From the NCBI RefSeq assembly GCF_022179725.1, contig NZ_BPRC01000004.1, forward strand, positions 207,580 through 271,579: a stretch of 64,000 nucleotides of DNA, given 5' to 3'. The notes beneath the pieces were generated by a model. It was given only the letters and a program-made list of their open reading frames with translations. It did not search any database and was not told the DNA's origin. Made by a program: the position numbers and the translations under genes. This DNA is from Methylorubrum aminovorans. Its GTDB lineage: Bacteria; Pseudomonadota; Alphaproteobacteria; Rhizobiales; Beijerinckiaceae. Shown here one piece after another: positions 46,309 to 55,183 of the stretch (within the stretch, counting starts at the first letter, position 1; the number at the start of each line of letters is the position of its first letter).

Positions 46309-46563
46309 TCAGTGCTTCATCATGCTCTCGTGGCTCTCGAAGCTCGCATCGGGCTCGACCTTACCGGCGAAGCGGGCCAGCCGGCTCAGGCTCGGCTCGG
46401 CGAGGCCGCCGGCATTGGCGTAGGTGGCGAGCGCGAAACTCACCAGAAGCTCGGCTTCCTCGTGGGTCATGGCCCGGCCGCTCAGGGTGCTGGCCGCTCC
46501 GCGCACCGCGAGAGCGGCCTGGCGGAAGGCGGGGTCGTTCTTCAGTTCGTCCAGGCGACTCAT
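46309..46563 (-). CDS. Small hypothetical helical protein
   Basis: 84 residues (MSRLDELKNDPAFRQAALAV), mostly helical, with HEEAELLVSFALATYANAGG in the middle. There is no signal or membrane segment. No function is recognised. It converges with the PEPC gene 36 bases away. Confidence 0.65.
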   Translation of the reverse strand: MSRLDELKNDPAFRQAALAVRGAASTLSGRAMTHEEAELLVSFALATYANAGGLAEPSLSRLARFAGKVEPDASFESHESMMKH

Positions 46564-46879
46564 CGGGCGTCCTCGGGGCCGTTCTCGGTATTGTGTCGTG
46601 CTGCCGGCGCGGCCGGCGGTGCGGGCTCGTTCGTGAAACGCGCCAAGTGGACGCGCGAGGTGAACGCGCCAAGTGAACGCGCCAAGCGCCGTCCCGTCTC
46701 CGTCGGGGCCGGCGCCGCAGCGTCCAGCCTATGCGCGGCTTAAGTGAATTGGGTCCGAACGGAAACACCGCCCCCCTCGGGAAGGCGGCCGGTTGTCTTG
46801 TGCCGCCTCTCGCCATCCCTGCGGGCAATGATAGATTCGCCATTCGTTTGGCCCGCGGGGCGCGAGGGGAGGGCGAACC
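46564..46879. other. Gap with short direct repeats
   Basis: A 316-base gap between divergent genes. At 46636-46687 the unit AACGCGCCAAGTG occurs three times (starting near 46638, 46663 and 46676), the first pair separated by GACGCGCGAGG. This could be a regulator site or leftover tandem duplication. No other signal is seen. Confidence 0.5.
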
Positions 46880-47083
46880 ATGGAAGCGATCGGCGAAGGC
46901 ATCGACCGGGACGAGACCAACATGCCCGCCTATCTCGACGGCCGCCGGGCTGCCGAGCGGCAGGAGGACGCGGAGGCCAACCCGCATGCGGCGGGCTCGG
47001 ACGAGCACCGCCTCTGGCGGGCGGGTCACGCCTCGGTGACGGCACCCGACATCGTTGCCGACCAAATCGGCGATTTCGCCTGA
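46880..47083 (+). CDS. Small Rmf/CrpP-like protein
   Basis: 67 residues: AYLDGRRAAERQEDAEANPH, then AAGSDEHRLWRAGHASV. The pattern Tyr-x-x-Gly-x-x-Ala, Asn-Pro and Gly-Ser-x-x-H-x-x-Trp-x-x-Gly is that of ribosome modulation factor/CrpP-type proteins, which bind stalled ribosomes or other partners. The ATG at 46880 follows a GAGGG ribosome site. The assignment is by pattern only. Confidence 0.62.
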   Translation: MEAIGEGIDRDETNMPAYLDGRRAAERQEDAEANPHAAGSDEHRLWRAGHASVTAPDIVADQIGDFA

Positions 47084-47189
47084 GCCGCGGCCCCGGAACC
47101 ATTGCTCGAAGCGAGCGTCTTCGCCTCGGCCCGTCTCGTGAGCGTCCGCCACGGCGCCGCGCCGAAAGGGTCGGAAGCGGTGGGGCGTC

Positions 47190-47579
47190 GTGACGGCAAA
47201 TCCTGAGAAGCGGCGCGGAGAAGCGGCGATGCGGGTGCTGGAAACGCCGGATGGGCGCTACATCGTCGTGCACGGCCGGCTGTGGCGGCGCCACCGGCCC
47301 GACCTCGAACCCGTGCAGCGCGACCGCCTGGTCCGAGACCTGATGGACGCCCGCCGTGCGGTGCGGGCTGCCAAGCGTTCCGGCGAGGCGGCGGCGCCTG
47401 CTCGCGCACGGGCGGCGGTGGATGCCGCCAAGCACGGGCTCGGCGAGCGCGGGCCGGTCTGGTGGACCGACGGCGCGCCCGACCATAACCGCCGCATGAT
47501 CGTCAACACGCCCTACGCGGATTGGTACGCCGGCTTGCCCGAATCCGTCAAAGCCGAGCACGACCGCCGCAGGGGGTAG
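47190..47579 (+). CDS. Conserved hypothetical protein
   Basis: 129 residues starting at GTG 47190. The core MRVLETPDGRYIVVHGRLWR, RRHRPDLEPVQRDRLVRDLM and GERGPVWWTDGAPDHNRRMI is conserved in Methylobacterium and relatives, where it is of unknown function; the final NTPYADWYAGLP is also typical. The ATG 13 codons in is an alternative start. It follows the Rmf-like gene by about 100 bases. Confidence 0.75.
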   Translation: MTANPEKRRGEAAMRVLETPDGRYIVVHGRLWRRHRPDLEPVQRDRLVRDLMDARRAVRAAKRSGEAAAPARARAAVDAAKHGLGERGPVWWTDGAPDHNRRMIVNTPYADWYAGLPESVKAEHDRRRG

Positions 47580-47997
47580 GGCAGAGCGACACAACATTTG
47601 CTGCCATGTCCGTGTGTGGGACCGCACAGACGATTTCGAGGTTTCGCTCACATCGCGCCCGAGTCCTCGTGTGGGGCCCTAAAGCATCGGACACGACTGT
47701 GTCGTGCGATTGCCACAGCCTCCCAGTTCTGATTAATTCCAGATAAGAAATGCAGTCGAGGCCGTCTGACGGCCTCCGCATCGTCGCGGCGGAGCGACAA
47801 CGCCGCCCCCGCGACTGACAACAGGCACACCTAAGAGCCGGACGGCTTCGCCCGCGAACCGGCCGCCACGGCACCGCTCCACCCGCCCGTCGGGCCCCGG
47901 ATCGGTCCCGGTACGGCATCCATGGGGAACGGAAGATCGATCCGGCCGCCGGGCGCGCATTTCAGCCGCTCGTGCGCCCTCCCTTCTGAAACGGCAG
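47580..47997. other. Non-coding gap upstream of the molybdenum hydroxylase operon
   Basis: 418 bases without a gene. CACGAC-TGT-GTCGTG (47692-47706) is a short perfect palindrome, followed 30 bases on by the AT-rich CTGATTAATTCCAGATAAGA, a possible promoter and operator for iorAB. Nothing else is recognised. Confidence 0.5.
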
Positions 47998-48486
47998 ATG
48001 GCAGCGATGATAAAACTCACGGTCAACGGAGCCGAACGCAGCTTCGACGGCGATCCCGAAATGCCGTTGCTCTGGTACCTGCGCGACGAGCTCGGCCTCA
48101 CCGGCACCAAGTTCGGCTGCGGCATCGCCCAGTGCGGCGCCTGCACGGTCCATCTTGGCGGCACCGCCGCGCGGGCCTGCATCACCCCGGTCTCGGCGGC
48201 GGAAGGCCAGGAGATCACGACGATCGAGGGACTCTCCCCCGACGGCAACCACCCGGTCCAGGTGGCGTGGCGCGACCTGAACGTGGCCCAGTGCGGCTAC
48301 TGCCAGACCGGTCAGATCATGCAGGCGGCCTCGCTCCTCAAGGACAGCCCGAAGCCGACCGATGCCCAGATCGACGAGAACATGAGCGGCAACATCTGCC
48401 GCTGCGGCACCTATCCGCGCATCCGCGCCGCGATCCATCAGGCTGCCGGCCAGACGGCGCCCGCGAACAAGGGAGAGCGCCTGTGA
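47998..48486 (+). CDS. iorA: 2Fe-2S subunit of a molybdenum hydroxylase (isoquinoline oxidoreductase type)
   Basis: 162 residues with two [2Fe-2S] sites: [17 protein letters not shown] (plant-ferredoxin type) and CGYCQTGQ with [11 protein letters not shown] (helical domain). It passes electrons from the molybdenum subunit to an acceptor. It overlaps the large subunit gene by 4 bases (GTGA). ATG 48007 is an alternative start that also begins MIKLTVNG. Confidence 0.94.
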   Translation: MAAMIKLTVNGAERSFDGDPEMPLLWYLRDELGLTGTKFGCGIAQCGACTVHLGGTAARACITPVSAAEGQEITTIEGLSPDGNHPVQVAWRDLNVAQCGYCQTGQIMQAASLLKDSPKPTDAQIDENMSGNICRCGTYPRIRAAIHQAAGQTAPANKGERL

Positions 48487-50834
48487 TTCACGAAGCCAAG
48501 CTGATGGCCGAACTCGCCGCCTCCCAGAACGATGCCGGCTCGGTCCGGCTCGACAATGTCAGCCGCCGCGGCATCCTCGGCGGCATGGGCGCCCTGGTGC
48601 TCGCCCTCTCGCTCTCGGACCGCGCCAAGGCCGACGAGGGCCAGACCGAGGAGCAGAAGGCCAAGAAATTCGGCGCCGACGGCATGCCCAACGGCTGGCG
48701 TGACGACCCGAAGGTCTTCGTCGCGATTGCGCGTGACGGCACCGTCACCGTCACCAACCACCGCTCCGAGATGGGGCAGGGCGTCCGCACCTCGATCGCC
48801 TTCACCGTCGCCGACGAACTCGAGGCCGATTGGTCGAAGGTGAAGGTGGTCCAGGCCTGGGGTGAGGAGACCCACTTCGGCAACCAGGACACCGACGGCT
48901 CCCGCTCGCTGCGCCACTTCTTCCAGCATTTCCGCCATGCGGGTGCCGCCGCGCGGCTGATGCTGATCCAGGCCGCCGCCAAGCAGTGGGGCGTGCCTGT
49001 CGGCGAGGTGAAGGCTGAGGGCCATGTTCTGACCCACGCCAAGTCCGGTCGTAAGCTCGGCTACGGCGACGTGGCCGAGGCGGCCGCTGCCCTGCCGGTG
49101 CCGGCGCGCGAGAGCGTGCAGCTCAAGAAGCCGGAGGCCTTCCGCTACATCGGCAAAGGCAAGATTGGCCTCATCGACAACCACGACATCACCACCGGCA
49201 AGGCGATCTACGCCCTCGACGTGAAGCTCGACGGCATGCTCTACGCCGTCGTCGCGCGCCCGGCCGTCTATGGCGGCAAGGTCGTCTCGTTCGACGACAC
49301 CGAGGCCAAGAAGGTCCCGGGCGTGGTCAGGATCCTCAAGATCGAGGGCGGCGAGATCCCGTCCGAGTTCATGCCGCTCGGCGGCATCGCGGTAATCGCC
49401 AAGAACACCTGGGCGGCGATGAAGGGCCGCGAGGCCCTGAAAATCACCTGGGATGACGGTCCGAACGCCGGCTACGATACCGACGCCTTCCGCAAGGAAC
49501 TCGAAGCCGCCGCGCGCAAGCCCGGCAAGGTCGTGCGGGTGGCCGGCGACGTCGATGCGGCGATGAAGACCGCCAAGGCGAAGTTCGAGGCGGAATACTT
49601 CGTGCCCCACCTCGCTCAGGCGCCGATGGAGCCGCCGGCCGCGGTCGCCCGCATCAAGGACGGCGCTTGCGAGATCTGGGCCTGCACGCAGGGTCCGCAG
49701 GCGGCGCACGACCGGGTGGTGAAGCGCCTCAACCTGCCTGCCGACAAGGTGCGGGTGAACGTGACGCTGCTCGGCGGCGGCTTCGGCCGCAAGTCGAAGC
49801 CCGACTACGTGGTCGAGGCTGCCCTCTGCTCGCAGGCCATGGACGGCCAGCCGGTCAAGCTGGTCTGGACCCGCGAGGACGACATCCAGCACAGCTACTA
49901 CCACACCATCTCGGTCGAGCGGATCGAGGCGGGCGTCGACGACAAGGGCATGCCGGTGGCGTGGCTGCACCGCTCGGTGGCGCCGACGATCGGCTCGATC
50001 TTCGCGCCCGACCCGAAGCACGAGCTGCCGTTCGAACTCGGCATGGGCCTCGTCAACAACCCGCTCGCCCTGAAGAACCTGCGCTTCGAGAACCCGGAAG
50101 CCTCCGCCCATACCCGGATCGGCTGGTTCCGTTCGGTCTCGAACATCCCGCACGCCTTCGCGATCCAGTCCTTCGTGGCCGAACTCGCGCACGCGGCGGG
50201 CCGCGACCCGAAGGACTACCTCCTCGAACTCATCGGCCCGGCCCGGAAGATCGACCCGACCGAGATCGGCGACGTCTGGAACTACGGCGAGGATCCCAAG
50301 CGCTACCCCGTCGATACCGGCCGCCTGCGCCGCGTCATCGAGACGGTGGCCGACGGGGCCAAGTGGGGCCGCAAGCTGGAGAAGGGCCGGGGGCTGGGCA
50401 TTGCCGGCCACTACAGCTTCGTGACCTACACCGCGGTCGCGGCCGAGGTGGAGGTCGACGACAAGGGTGGGGTGAAGGTCCACGCCATCGACATCGCCGT
50501 CGATTGCGGGCCGCAGGTGAATCCGGAGCGCGTCCGCTCGCAGATGGAGGGCGCGGTGGTCATGGGGATGGGCCTCGCGCTCACCTCGAAGATCACCTTC
50601 AAGAACGGCCGGGCCGAGCAGGCGAACTACGACGGCTACGAGGTCATCCGCATCGACGCCGCCCCGAAGGTGGTGCGGGTCCATCTGGTGCCTTCGAACG
50701 ACTACGACAGCCCGCTCGGCGGCGTCGGCGAGCCGGGCGTGCCCCCGGTCGCGCCGGCGATCGCCAACGCGGTCTTCGCCGCCACGGGACGCCGGGTGCG
50801 CGAGCTGCCGCTGCGCGACCAGCTCAGCACCTGA
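48483..50834 (+). CDS. iorB: Molybdopterin-binding subunit of isoquinoline/aldehyde oxidoreductase-type enzyme
   Basis: 783 residues. The start GTG 48483 overlaps the iorA stop. A twin-arginine signal ([19 protein letters not shown]) exports the folded complex to the periplasm. The body has the xanthine-oxidase molybdopterin regions: [32 protein letters not shown] and the C-terminal [19 protein letters not shown] with the catalytic Glu. The split two-subunit form without a FAD subunit is the IorAB/aldehyde-dehydrogenase type, usually linked to a cytochrome. Substrate (an aldehyde or N-heterocycle) cannot be told. Confidence 0.92.
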   Translation: MIHEAKLMAELAASQNDAGSVRLDNVSRRGILGGMGALVLALSLSDRAKADEGQTEEQKAKKFGADGMPNGWRDDPKVFVAIARDGTVTVTNHRSEMGQGVRTSIAFTVADELEADWSKVKVVQAWGEETHFGNQDTDGSRSLRHFFQHFRHAGAAARLMLIQAAAKQWGVPVGEVKAEGHVLTHAKSGRKLGYGDVAEAAAALPVPARESVQLKKPEAFRYIGKGKIGLIDNHDITTGKAIYALDVKLDGMLYAVVARPAVYGGKVVSFDDTEAKKVPGVVRILKIEGGEIPSEFMPLGGIAVIAKNTWAAMKGREALKITWDDGPNAGYDTDAFRKELEAAARKPGKVVRVAGDVDAAMKTAKAKFEAEYFVPHLAQAPMEPPAAVARIKDGACEIWACTQGPQAAHDRVVKRLNLPADKVRVNVTLLGGGFGRKSKPDYVVEAALCSQAMDGQPVKLVWTREDDIQHSYYHTISVERIEAGVDDKGMPVAWLHRSVAPTIGSIFAPDPKHELPFELGMGLVNNPLALKNLRFENPEASAHTRIGWFRSVSNIPHAFAIQSFVAELAHAAGRDPKDYLLELIGPARKIDPTEIGDVWNYGEDPKRYPVDTGRLRRVIETVADGAKWGRKLEKGRGLGIAGHYSFVTYTAVAAEVEVDDKGGVKVHAIDIAVDCGPQVNPERVRSQMEGAVVMGMGLALTSKITFKNGRAEQANYDGYEVIRIDAAPKVVRVHLVPSNDYDSPLGGVGEPGVPPVAPAIANAVFAATGRRVRELPLRDQLST

Positions 50835-51174
50835 TCCGCTCCCGATCCCGGCCCAAGGTCGGGATCGGTCCTCATCCGAGTTCGCCAAAAGCGCCCTCGA
50901 CGCGGCCCGTCGTACCTCCCGCGAGGTTCGGCCGGTCGCATCGAGGGCGCTTCTCTTCGTCTCCCGCCGGATCGATTCAGCGTAGGGGTTCCGCTCGATC
51001 GTGCCGGCGCACGGCATGATCCTCGCCAACGCCCCCCTGCCGGCTCGCTTCCGAGCTTAGGATTGTATCAGCTGCCGGCATTTTACCCCGGCTTGAACCA
51101 ACATATTTTACTTATCTTGCATCTTTCGGAGCCAGGATCGGCCTCAAAGCGAGAAACGCCTTGGGGTGCCCTCC
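50835..51174. other. Gap with two hairpins after iorB
   Basis: CCGATCCCG (50842-50850) pairs with CGGGATCGG (50860-50868), and AAGCGCCCTCGA (50889-50900) pairs with TCGAGGGCGCTT (50941-50952) around a 40-base loop. Both follow iorB and neither has a clear U-run; they may end or protect the iorAB message. The AT-rich 51090-51120 probably carries the chemoreceptor promoter. Confidence 0.6.
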
Positions 51175-52845
51175 ATGTTGCCCGTGACGATCAAGAGCCG
51201 CCTGATCCTCATGCTGTCGTTCATGGGATTGCTGCTTCTGATTTCGACAGGTGTCGGCAGTCTCGGGCTCTACTTGAGTAACGCGAGCCTCAAGACGAAT
51301 TTCGAGGATCGGCTGATTCCGCTGAGCCAGTTTCTGGCCATGCGCGACAGCTACGACCACATCATCGAGACCTCGCGCGGTGCTGCCGAGGGACAGAGCC
51401 TTCCGAAGCCCGCCGCGGAAGCGATCGAGCGCAGCGCGCGCGAACTCGGCAAGGCGTGGTCCGATTACGTTTCGACCCACCTCACCGACGAGGAGGCGAA
51501 GCTCGTGGCGGTGATGCAGGGGCAGATGACTCGGAACGGGGCGATGGTCGCCGATCTCGTCACGCAGTTGACCCGGGGCGATCTCGACGCACACGCCGCC
51601 GCGCACGAGACCCTGCTGCTGCGGATGCCGCAATTCCACCAGACCATGTCGAAGCTCACCGACCTACAGCTCCGCGAGAGCCGGGCCGAGTTCGCCCGCT
51701 CGCAGGTCGCAGCCAGCTGGTCGGGCGGGGCGATTCTGGCCTGCCTGCTGCTGGCCTGCGGCGGCCTTGCCTACGGCGTCGTGACCGTGGTCGGCGGCGT
51801 CGCCCGGCCGATCAAGACCATCACCGGCACCATGAGCCGGCTCGCGGCGGGGGATCTCACGGTCGCGGTCGAGGGGGCGGCCCGACGTGACGAGATCGGA
51901 GCGATGGCCCGTGCGGTTCAGGTGTTCAAGGATGCGATGATCGCCCGGCGCGACGCGGACCTGCGCGGAGAACAGGACGCGGAGGCGACGATGCGCCGAT
52001 CCCGCACCCTCGATCAGGCCATGCAGTGCTTCGAGGTCGAAGTCTCCGGTCTTTCCCTCGCCCTGGCCTCCGCCGCCGGCGAGATGGAGGCGACGGCGCA
52101 GGAGATGGCGCGCTCGGCCTCTACCACCACCGAGCAATCGGCGAGCGTCGCGGGCGCCGCCGAGCAGATGTCGGCCAACGTGCAGACGGTCGCCTCCGCC
52201 AGCGAGGAGATGGCCTCGTCGATCGGCGAGATCGCGGCACAGGTCGCCCGCTCCTCCGGCATGTCCGACCGGGCGGCCGCCGATGCCGCACGCACCGATG
52301 CGATCATCCGCAACCTGTCCGAAGGTGCGGAGAAGATCGGCGCCGTCGTCGGCATGATCTCGAGCATCGCGGGCCAGACCAACCTGCTGGCGCTGAACGC
52401 CACGATCGAGGCGGCGCGGGCCGGCGAGTCGGGACGGGGCTTTGCCGTGGTTGCGGGCGAGGTCAAGGATCTGGCCGAACAGACGAGCCAAGCCACCCGG
52501 ACGATCGCCGCGCAGATCGGCGACATCCAGGGTGAGACGCGGCAGGCGGTGGATGCCATCCAGGCGATCGGCCGGACCATCGTCGAGCTGCAGGCCATTG
52601 CCGGCGGCGTGGCCGCGGCGATGGAGCAGCAGGGCGCCGCCACGCAGGAGATCGTGCGCAACGTGGCCCAGGCGGCGCAGGGCACCTACTCCGTGACCGG
52701 CAACATCGCGGCGGTGCGGGACGTGGCGGGTCAGACCGGCGCCGCCTCGGCCCGGGTTCTCGCTTCGGCCTCGGAACTCACCCGCCGCTCCGCGCAACTC
52801 GGCACCGCCGTGAGCAGCTTCCTCTCGACGATCAAGGCGGCCTGA
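51175..52845 (+). CDS. Methyl-accepting chemotaxis protein
   Basis: 556 residues: TM1 (about 10-33), a four-helix periplasmic sensor (35-185), TM2 ([20 protein letters not shown], about 188-210), HAMP ([20 protein letters not shown]) and the signalling domain with the hairpin tip [20 protein letters not shown]. It relays ligand binding to CheA. The periplasmic part does not match a known ligand family. The start may be GTG 51166, three codons earlier. No che genes are adjacent. Confidence 0.94.
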   Translation: MLPVTIKSRLILMLSFMGLLLLISTGVGSLGLYLSNASLKTNFEDRLIPLSQFLAMRDSYDHIIETSRGAAEGQSLPKPAAEAIERSARELGKAWSDYVSTHLTDEEAKLVAVMQGQMTRNGAMVADLVTQLTRGDLDAHAAAHETLLLRMPQFHQTMSKLTDLQLRESRAEFARSQVAASWSGGAILACLLLACGGLAYGVVTVVGGVARPIKTITGTMSRLAAGDLTVAVEGAARRDEIGAMARAVQVFKDAMIARRDADLRGEQDAEATMRRSRTLDQAMQCFEVEVSGLSLALASAAGEMEATAQEMARSASTTTEQSASVAGAAEQMSANVQTVASASEEMASSIGEIAAQVARSSGMSDRAAADAARTDAIIRNLSEGAEKIGAVVGMISSIAGQTNLLALNATIEAARAGESGRGFAVVAGEVKDLAEQTSQATRTIAAQIGDIQGETRQAVDAIQAIGRTIVELQAIAGGVAAAMEQQGAATQEIVRNVAQAAQGTYSVTGNIAAVRDVAGQTGAASARVLASASELTRRSAQLGTAVSSFLSTIKAA

Positions 52846-52975
52846 TCGGCGATCCCGGAGACGATGACGCCGCCATGCTCCCGTTGCAGGGGCGGTCTCA
52901 TCGGCTCATCTGGCAACCCGGACGCGTCCTCGCGGCTTTCTCCGTCGCTATTCGCCACGAAGAGGATGCCCCTCC

Positions 52976-53362
52976 ATGACGCAGGCCGCACGCGCCGCCC
53001 TCTGCCTACCGCTTCTCGCAACACTCCTGGCCGGACCGGCCCTCGCCTCGCCCTGCTCTGACCGGATCGCCGCGCTCGACGGACGAGCGAAGGCCGAGGC
53101 TTCGGACTCGATCGCCGCCTCGACCGGCAGCAAGACCGTCGCCGCCCATCGCGAGGGCGAGGGACAGACCGGCACCGGCGGGCAGACCGACCGGCGCGAG
53201 GCACCCCCCGAGAAGTCGGCGGAAGCCGGCAAGGGTGGGGATCAGGCCCAGCAGGCTCGGGTCGCCCTGGAAGAGGCCCGCGCCGCCGACGGCAAGGGCG
53301 ACGCCAAGGGTTGCGAGGCGGCCGTCACCCGCGCGGAAAAGCTTCTCGACGCCAAGCCCTGA
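52976..53362 (+). CDS. Small exported hypothetical protein
   Basis: 128 residues with a signal peptide (ARAALCLPLLATLLAGPALA) and two Cys (SPCSDRI near the mature start, KGCEAAV near the end). The middle is low complexity and rich in Gly, Gln, Lys and Glu, probably disordered. No function is recognised. ATG 52976 with a TCC-rich upstream region. Confidence 0.68.
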   Translation: MTQAARAALCLPLLATLLAGPALASPCSDRIAALDGRAKAEASDSIAASTGSKTVAAHREGEGQTGTGGQTDRREAPPEKSAEAGKGGDQAQQARVALEEARAADGKGDAKGCEAAVTRAEKLLDAKP

Positions 53363-53532
53363 GACAGAAAGGGCAGGGAAGGGCGCGGCGCGGCGCGGCC
53401 GGGCCTTTCCATTTGAATTTCACAATCCATCTCTCATCGAACCCAGACCGCTCCCACATTGCCGACACCGTCGTCTGCAATCGCGCATCGCTTGCGCGAA
53501 CACACGCGTCCAGGGAACCTTGAGACGACCCC

Positions 53533-54678
53533 ATGACCGAGATCTCGCCGGAGGCCCTGGACCTTCGGCTGCGCCAGCAGGCGATCCTGTCCGATTTCGG
53601 CGTGGAAGCGTTGCGCGCCACCGAACTCCTGCCGCTGCTACAGCGGGCGACCGAACTCTGCGCGGAGGGGATGCAGGCCCAGTTCTGCAAGGCGCTCGAA
53701 TACCAGCCGACCCAGGACGTGCTCCTCGTCTGCGCCGGGGTCGGCTGGGAGCCGGACTGCGTCGGCCGGGCGGTGGTCGGCGCCGACCTCGCCTCGCCCG
53801 CCGGCTACGCCCTGAAGACCGGACGGCCTGTCATCTCCAATCATCTGGAGAACGAGACTCGCTTCCGAACACCGGAACTGATGGCAAGCCACGGCATCCG
53901 CCGGGCGGTGAACGTCCTCATCACCAATCGGGATGGCCATTACGGCGTGCTGGAGGTGGACGACACCCGCGAGGGCGTGTTCGGCCCGGCTGACATCGCC
54001 TTCATGCAGGGCTTCGCCAACCTGCTCGGCAGCGCGATCGAGCGTCAGCGTTCGGAGGCGCAGCTCAAGGTCGCCCTCGAACGGCAGGACCTCCTGAGCC
54101 GCGAGATGAGCCACCGGGTCAAGAACAGCCTCGCCGTCGTGGCCGGCCTGCTCGCGCTCCAAGCGCGCGGCACCGAGAACGAGGACGTGAAGAGCGCGCT
54201 GGCCGATGCACGCGCCCGCGTCGAGGCGGTGGCCCAGGTTCACGACCAGCTCTGGCGCCAGCCGGATCTCACCCGGATCGATGTGGCCGGCTTTCTCGAA
54301 GCGCTATGCGAGAAGCTGACGGAAAGTGCGGGCGCCCATGCGCTGCGCTGTCGGGCCGCCGCGGTGACGATGCCGGCCGATCTTGCGATCCCACTCGGCC
54401 TCTTCGTCAACGAACTCGTGACCAACGCGATCAAGTACGCCTATCCCGAAGGTCACGGCGAGATTCGCGTCGAGGCGGTGATGCGGGAGGATGGCGGGTT
54501 GACCGTCTCGGTCTGCGACGACGGCGTCGGCCTGCCGCCGGGCTTCGATCCGCTGAAGGCGCGAGCAAGCCTCGGCATGCGCGTGATCGGCAATCTCGCC
54601 CGCCAGCTCGACGGCACACTGACGCTGAGACCTGGCAAGGGCGCTCAGTTCGAGCTGCGGATGGCCCCGCGCGTGTGA
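53533..54678 (+). CDS. GAF-domain sensor histidine kinase, HisKA_2 type
   Basis: 381 residues: a GAF domain (about 25-170, LLPLLQRATELCAEGMQAQF ... HYGVLEVDDTREGVFGPADI), the HisKA_2 dimerisation helix with the phospho-His (LSREMSHRVKNSLAVVAGLL) and an HATPase domain (VNELVTNAIKYAYPEGHGEI, then DDGVGLPPGF and SLGMRVIGNLARQL). This is the kinase type common in the general stress response of alphaproteobacteria. No membrane helix and no adjacent regulator are seen. Confidence 0.92.
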   Translation: MTEISPEALDLRLRQQAILSDFGVEALRATELLPLLQRATELCAEGMQAQFCKALEYQPTQDVLLVCAGVGWEPDCVGRAVVGADLASPAGYALKTGRPVISNHLENETRFRTPELMASHGIRRAVNVLITNRDGHYGVLEVDDTREGVFGPADIAFMQGFANLLGSAIERQRSEAQLKVALERQDLLSREMSHRVKNSLAVVAGLLALQARGTENEDVKSALADARARVEAVAQVHDQLWRQPDLTRIDVAGFLEALCEKLTESAGAHALRCRAAAVTMPADLAIPLGLFVNELVTNAIKYAYPEGHGEIRVEAVMREDGGLTVSVCDDGVGLPPGFDPLKARASLGMRVIGNLARQLDGTLTLRPGKGAQFELRMAPRV

Positions 54679-54719
54679 GCCGGGTCCGGCACGAGGCCGG
54701 CCCGGCCTGTCATCGAGGC

Positions 54720-54989
54720 TCAGTTACCCCCGGCGCCGCTGCTCCCGCCGCCGCCGCTGCCCTGCGGCACCGCGCGCGAGGGCTGATTGGCATTGCCGCC
54801 CACCGCCGAATCGGTCTGCACCGTGTCGGCTCCGGTGCTGCCGCGGGGAATCGTGACGTTCGTGTCAGCTCCGGTGTTGTTCTGGCCGCCGACCACGGGC
54901 GCACCGGGCCGCGGCGCCGTCGGCGCGGCGGTCTGGGCAAAGGCGGGCGCGGCGAAAACCAGCGTCGCGGCCAGGATCAGAGTTCGCAT
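54720..54989 (-). CDS. Small exported Gly/Ser-rich protein
   Basis: 89 residues: signal peptide MRTLILAATLVFAAPAFAQ, then a low-complexity stretch rich in Asn, Thr and Gly with the repeated NNTGADTNVTIP and GSTGADTVQTDS, ending in a poly-Gly/Ser tail. No fold is recognised. It converges with the kinase gene and is divergent from the PQQ dehydrogenase, sharing a 190-base promoter gap with it. Confidence 0.7.
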   Translation of the reverse strand: MRTLILAATLVFAAPAFAQTAAPTAPRPGAPVVGGQNNTGADTNVTIPRGSTGADTVQTDSAVGGNANQPSRAVPQGSGGGGSSGAGGN

Positions 54990-55183
54990 CAAGTCCTCAC
55001 ATCTGAAGTGGAGCACCCGCTATCGGCGCGTCCGTTGCGCGCGCCGAGGGTCTCTCTCGTGCCCGAACAACGACGCAGACGGGCGTATGGCTCCAAAAAA
55101 GTCGTATAGGCCGCGAAGCGATAGCGGTTCGACAGGACTGTCTCTCCCCCCTAACCAGGAAGCGAAGGACAGGGAGGATCTCA

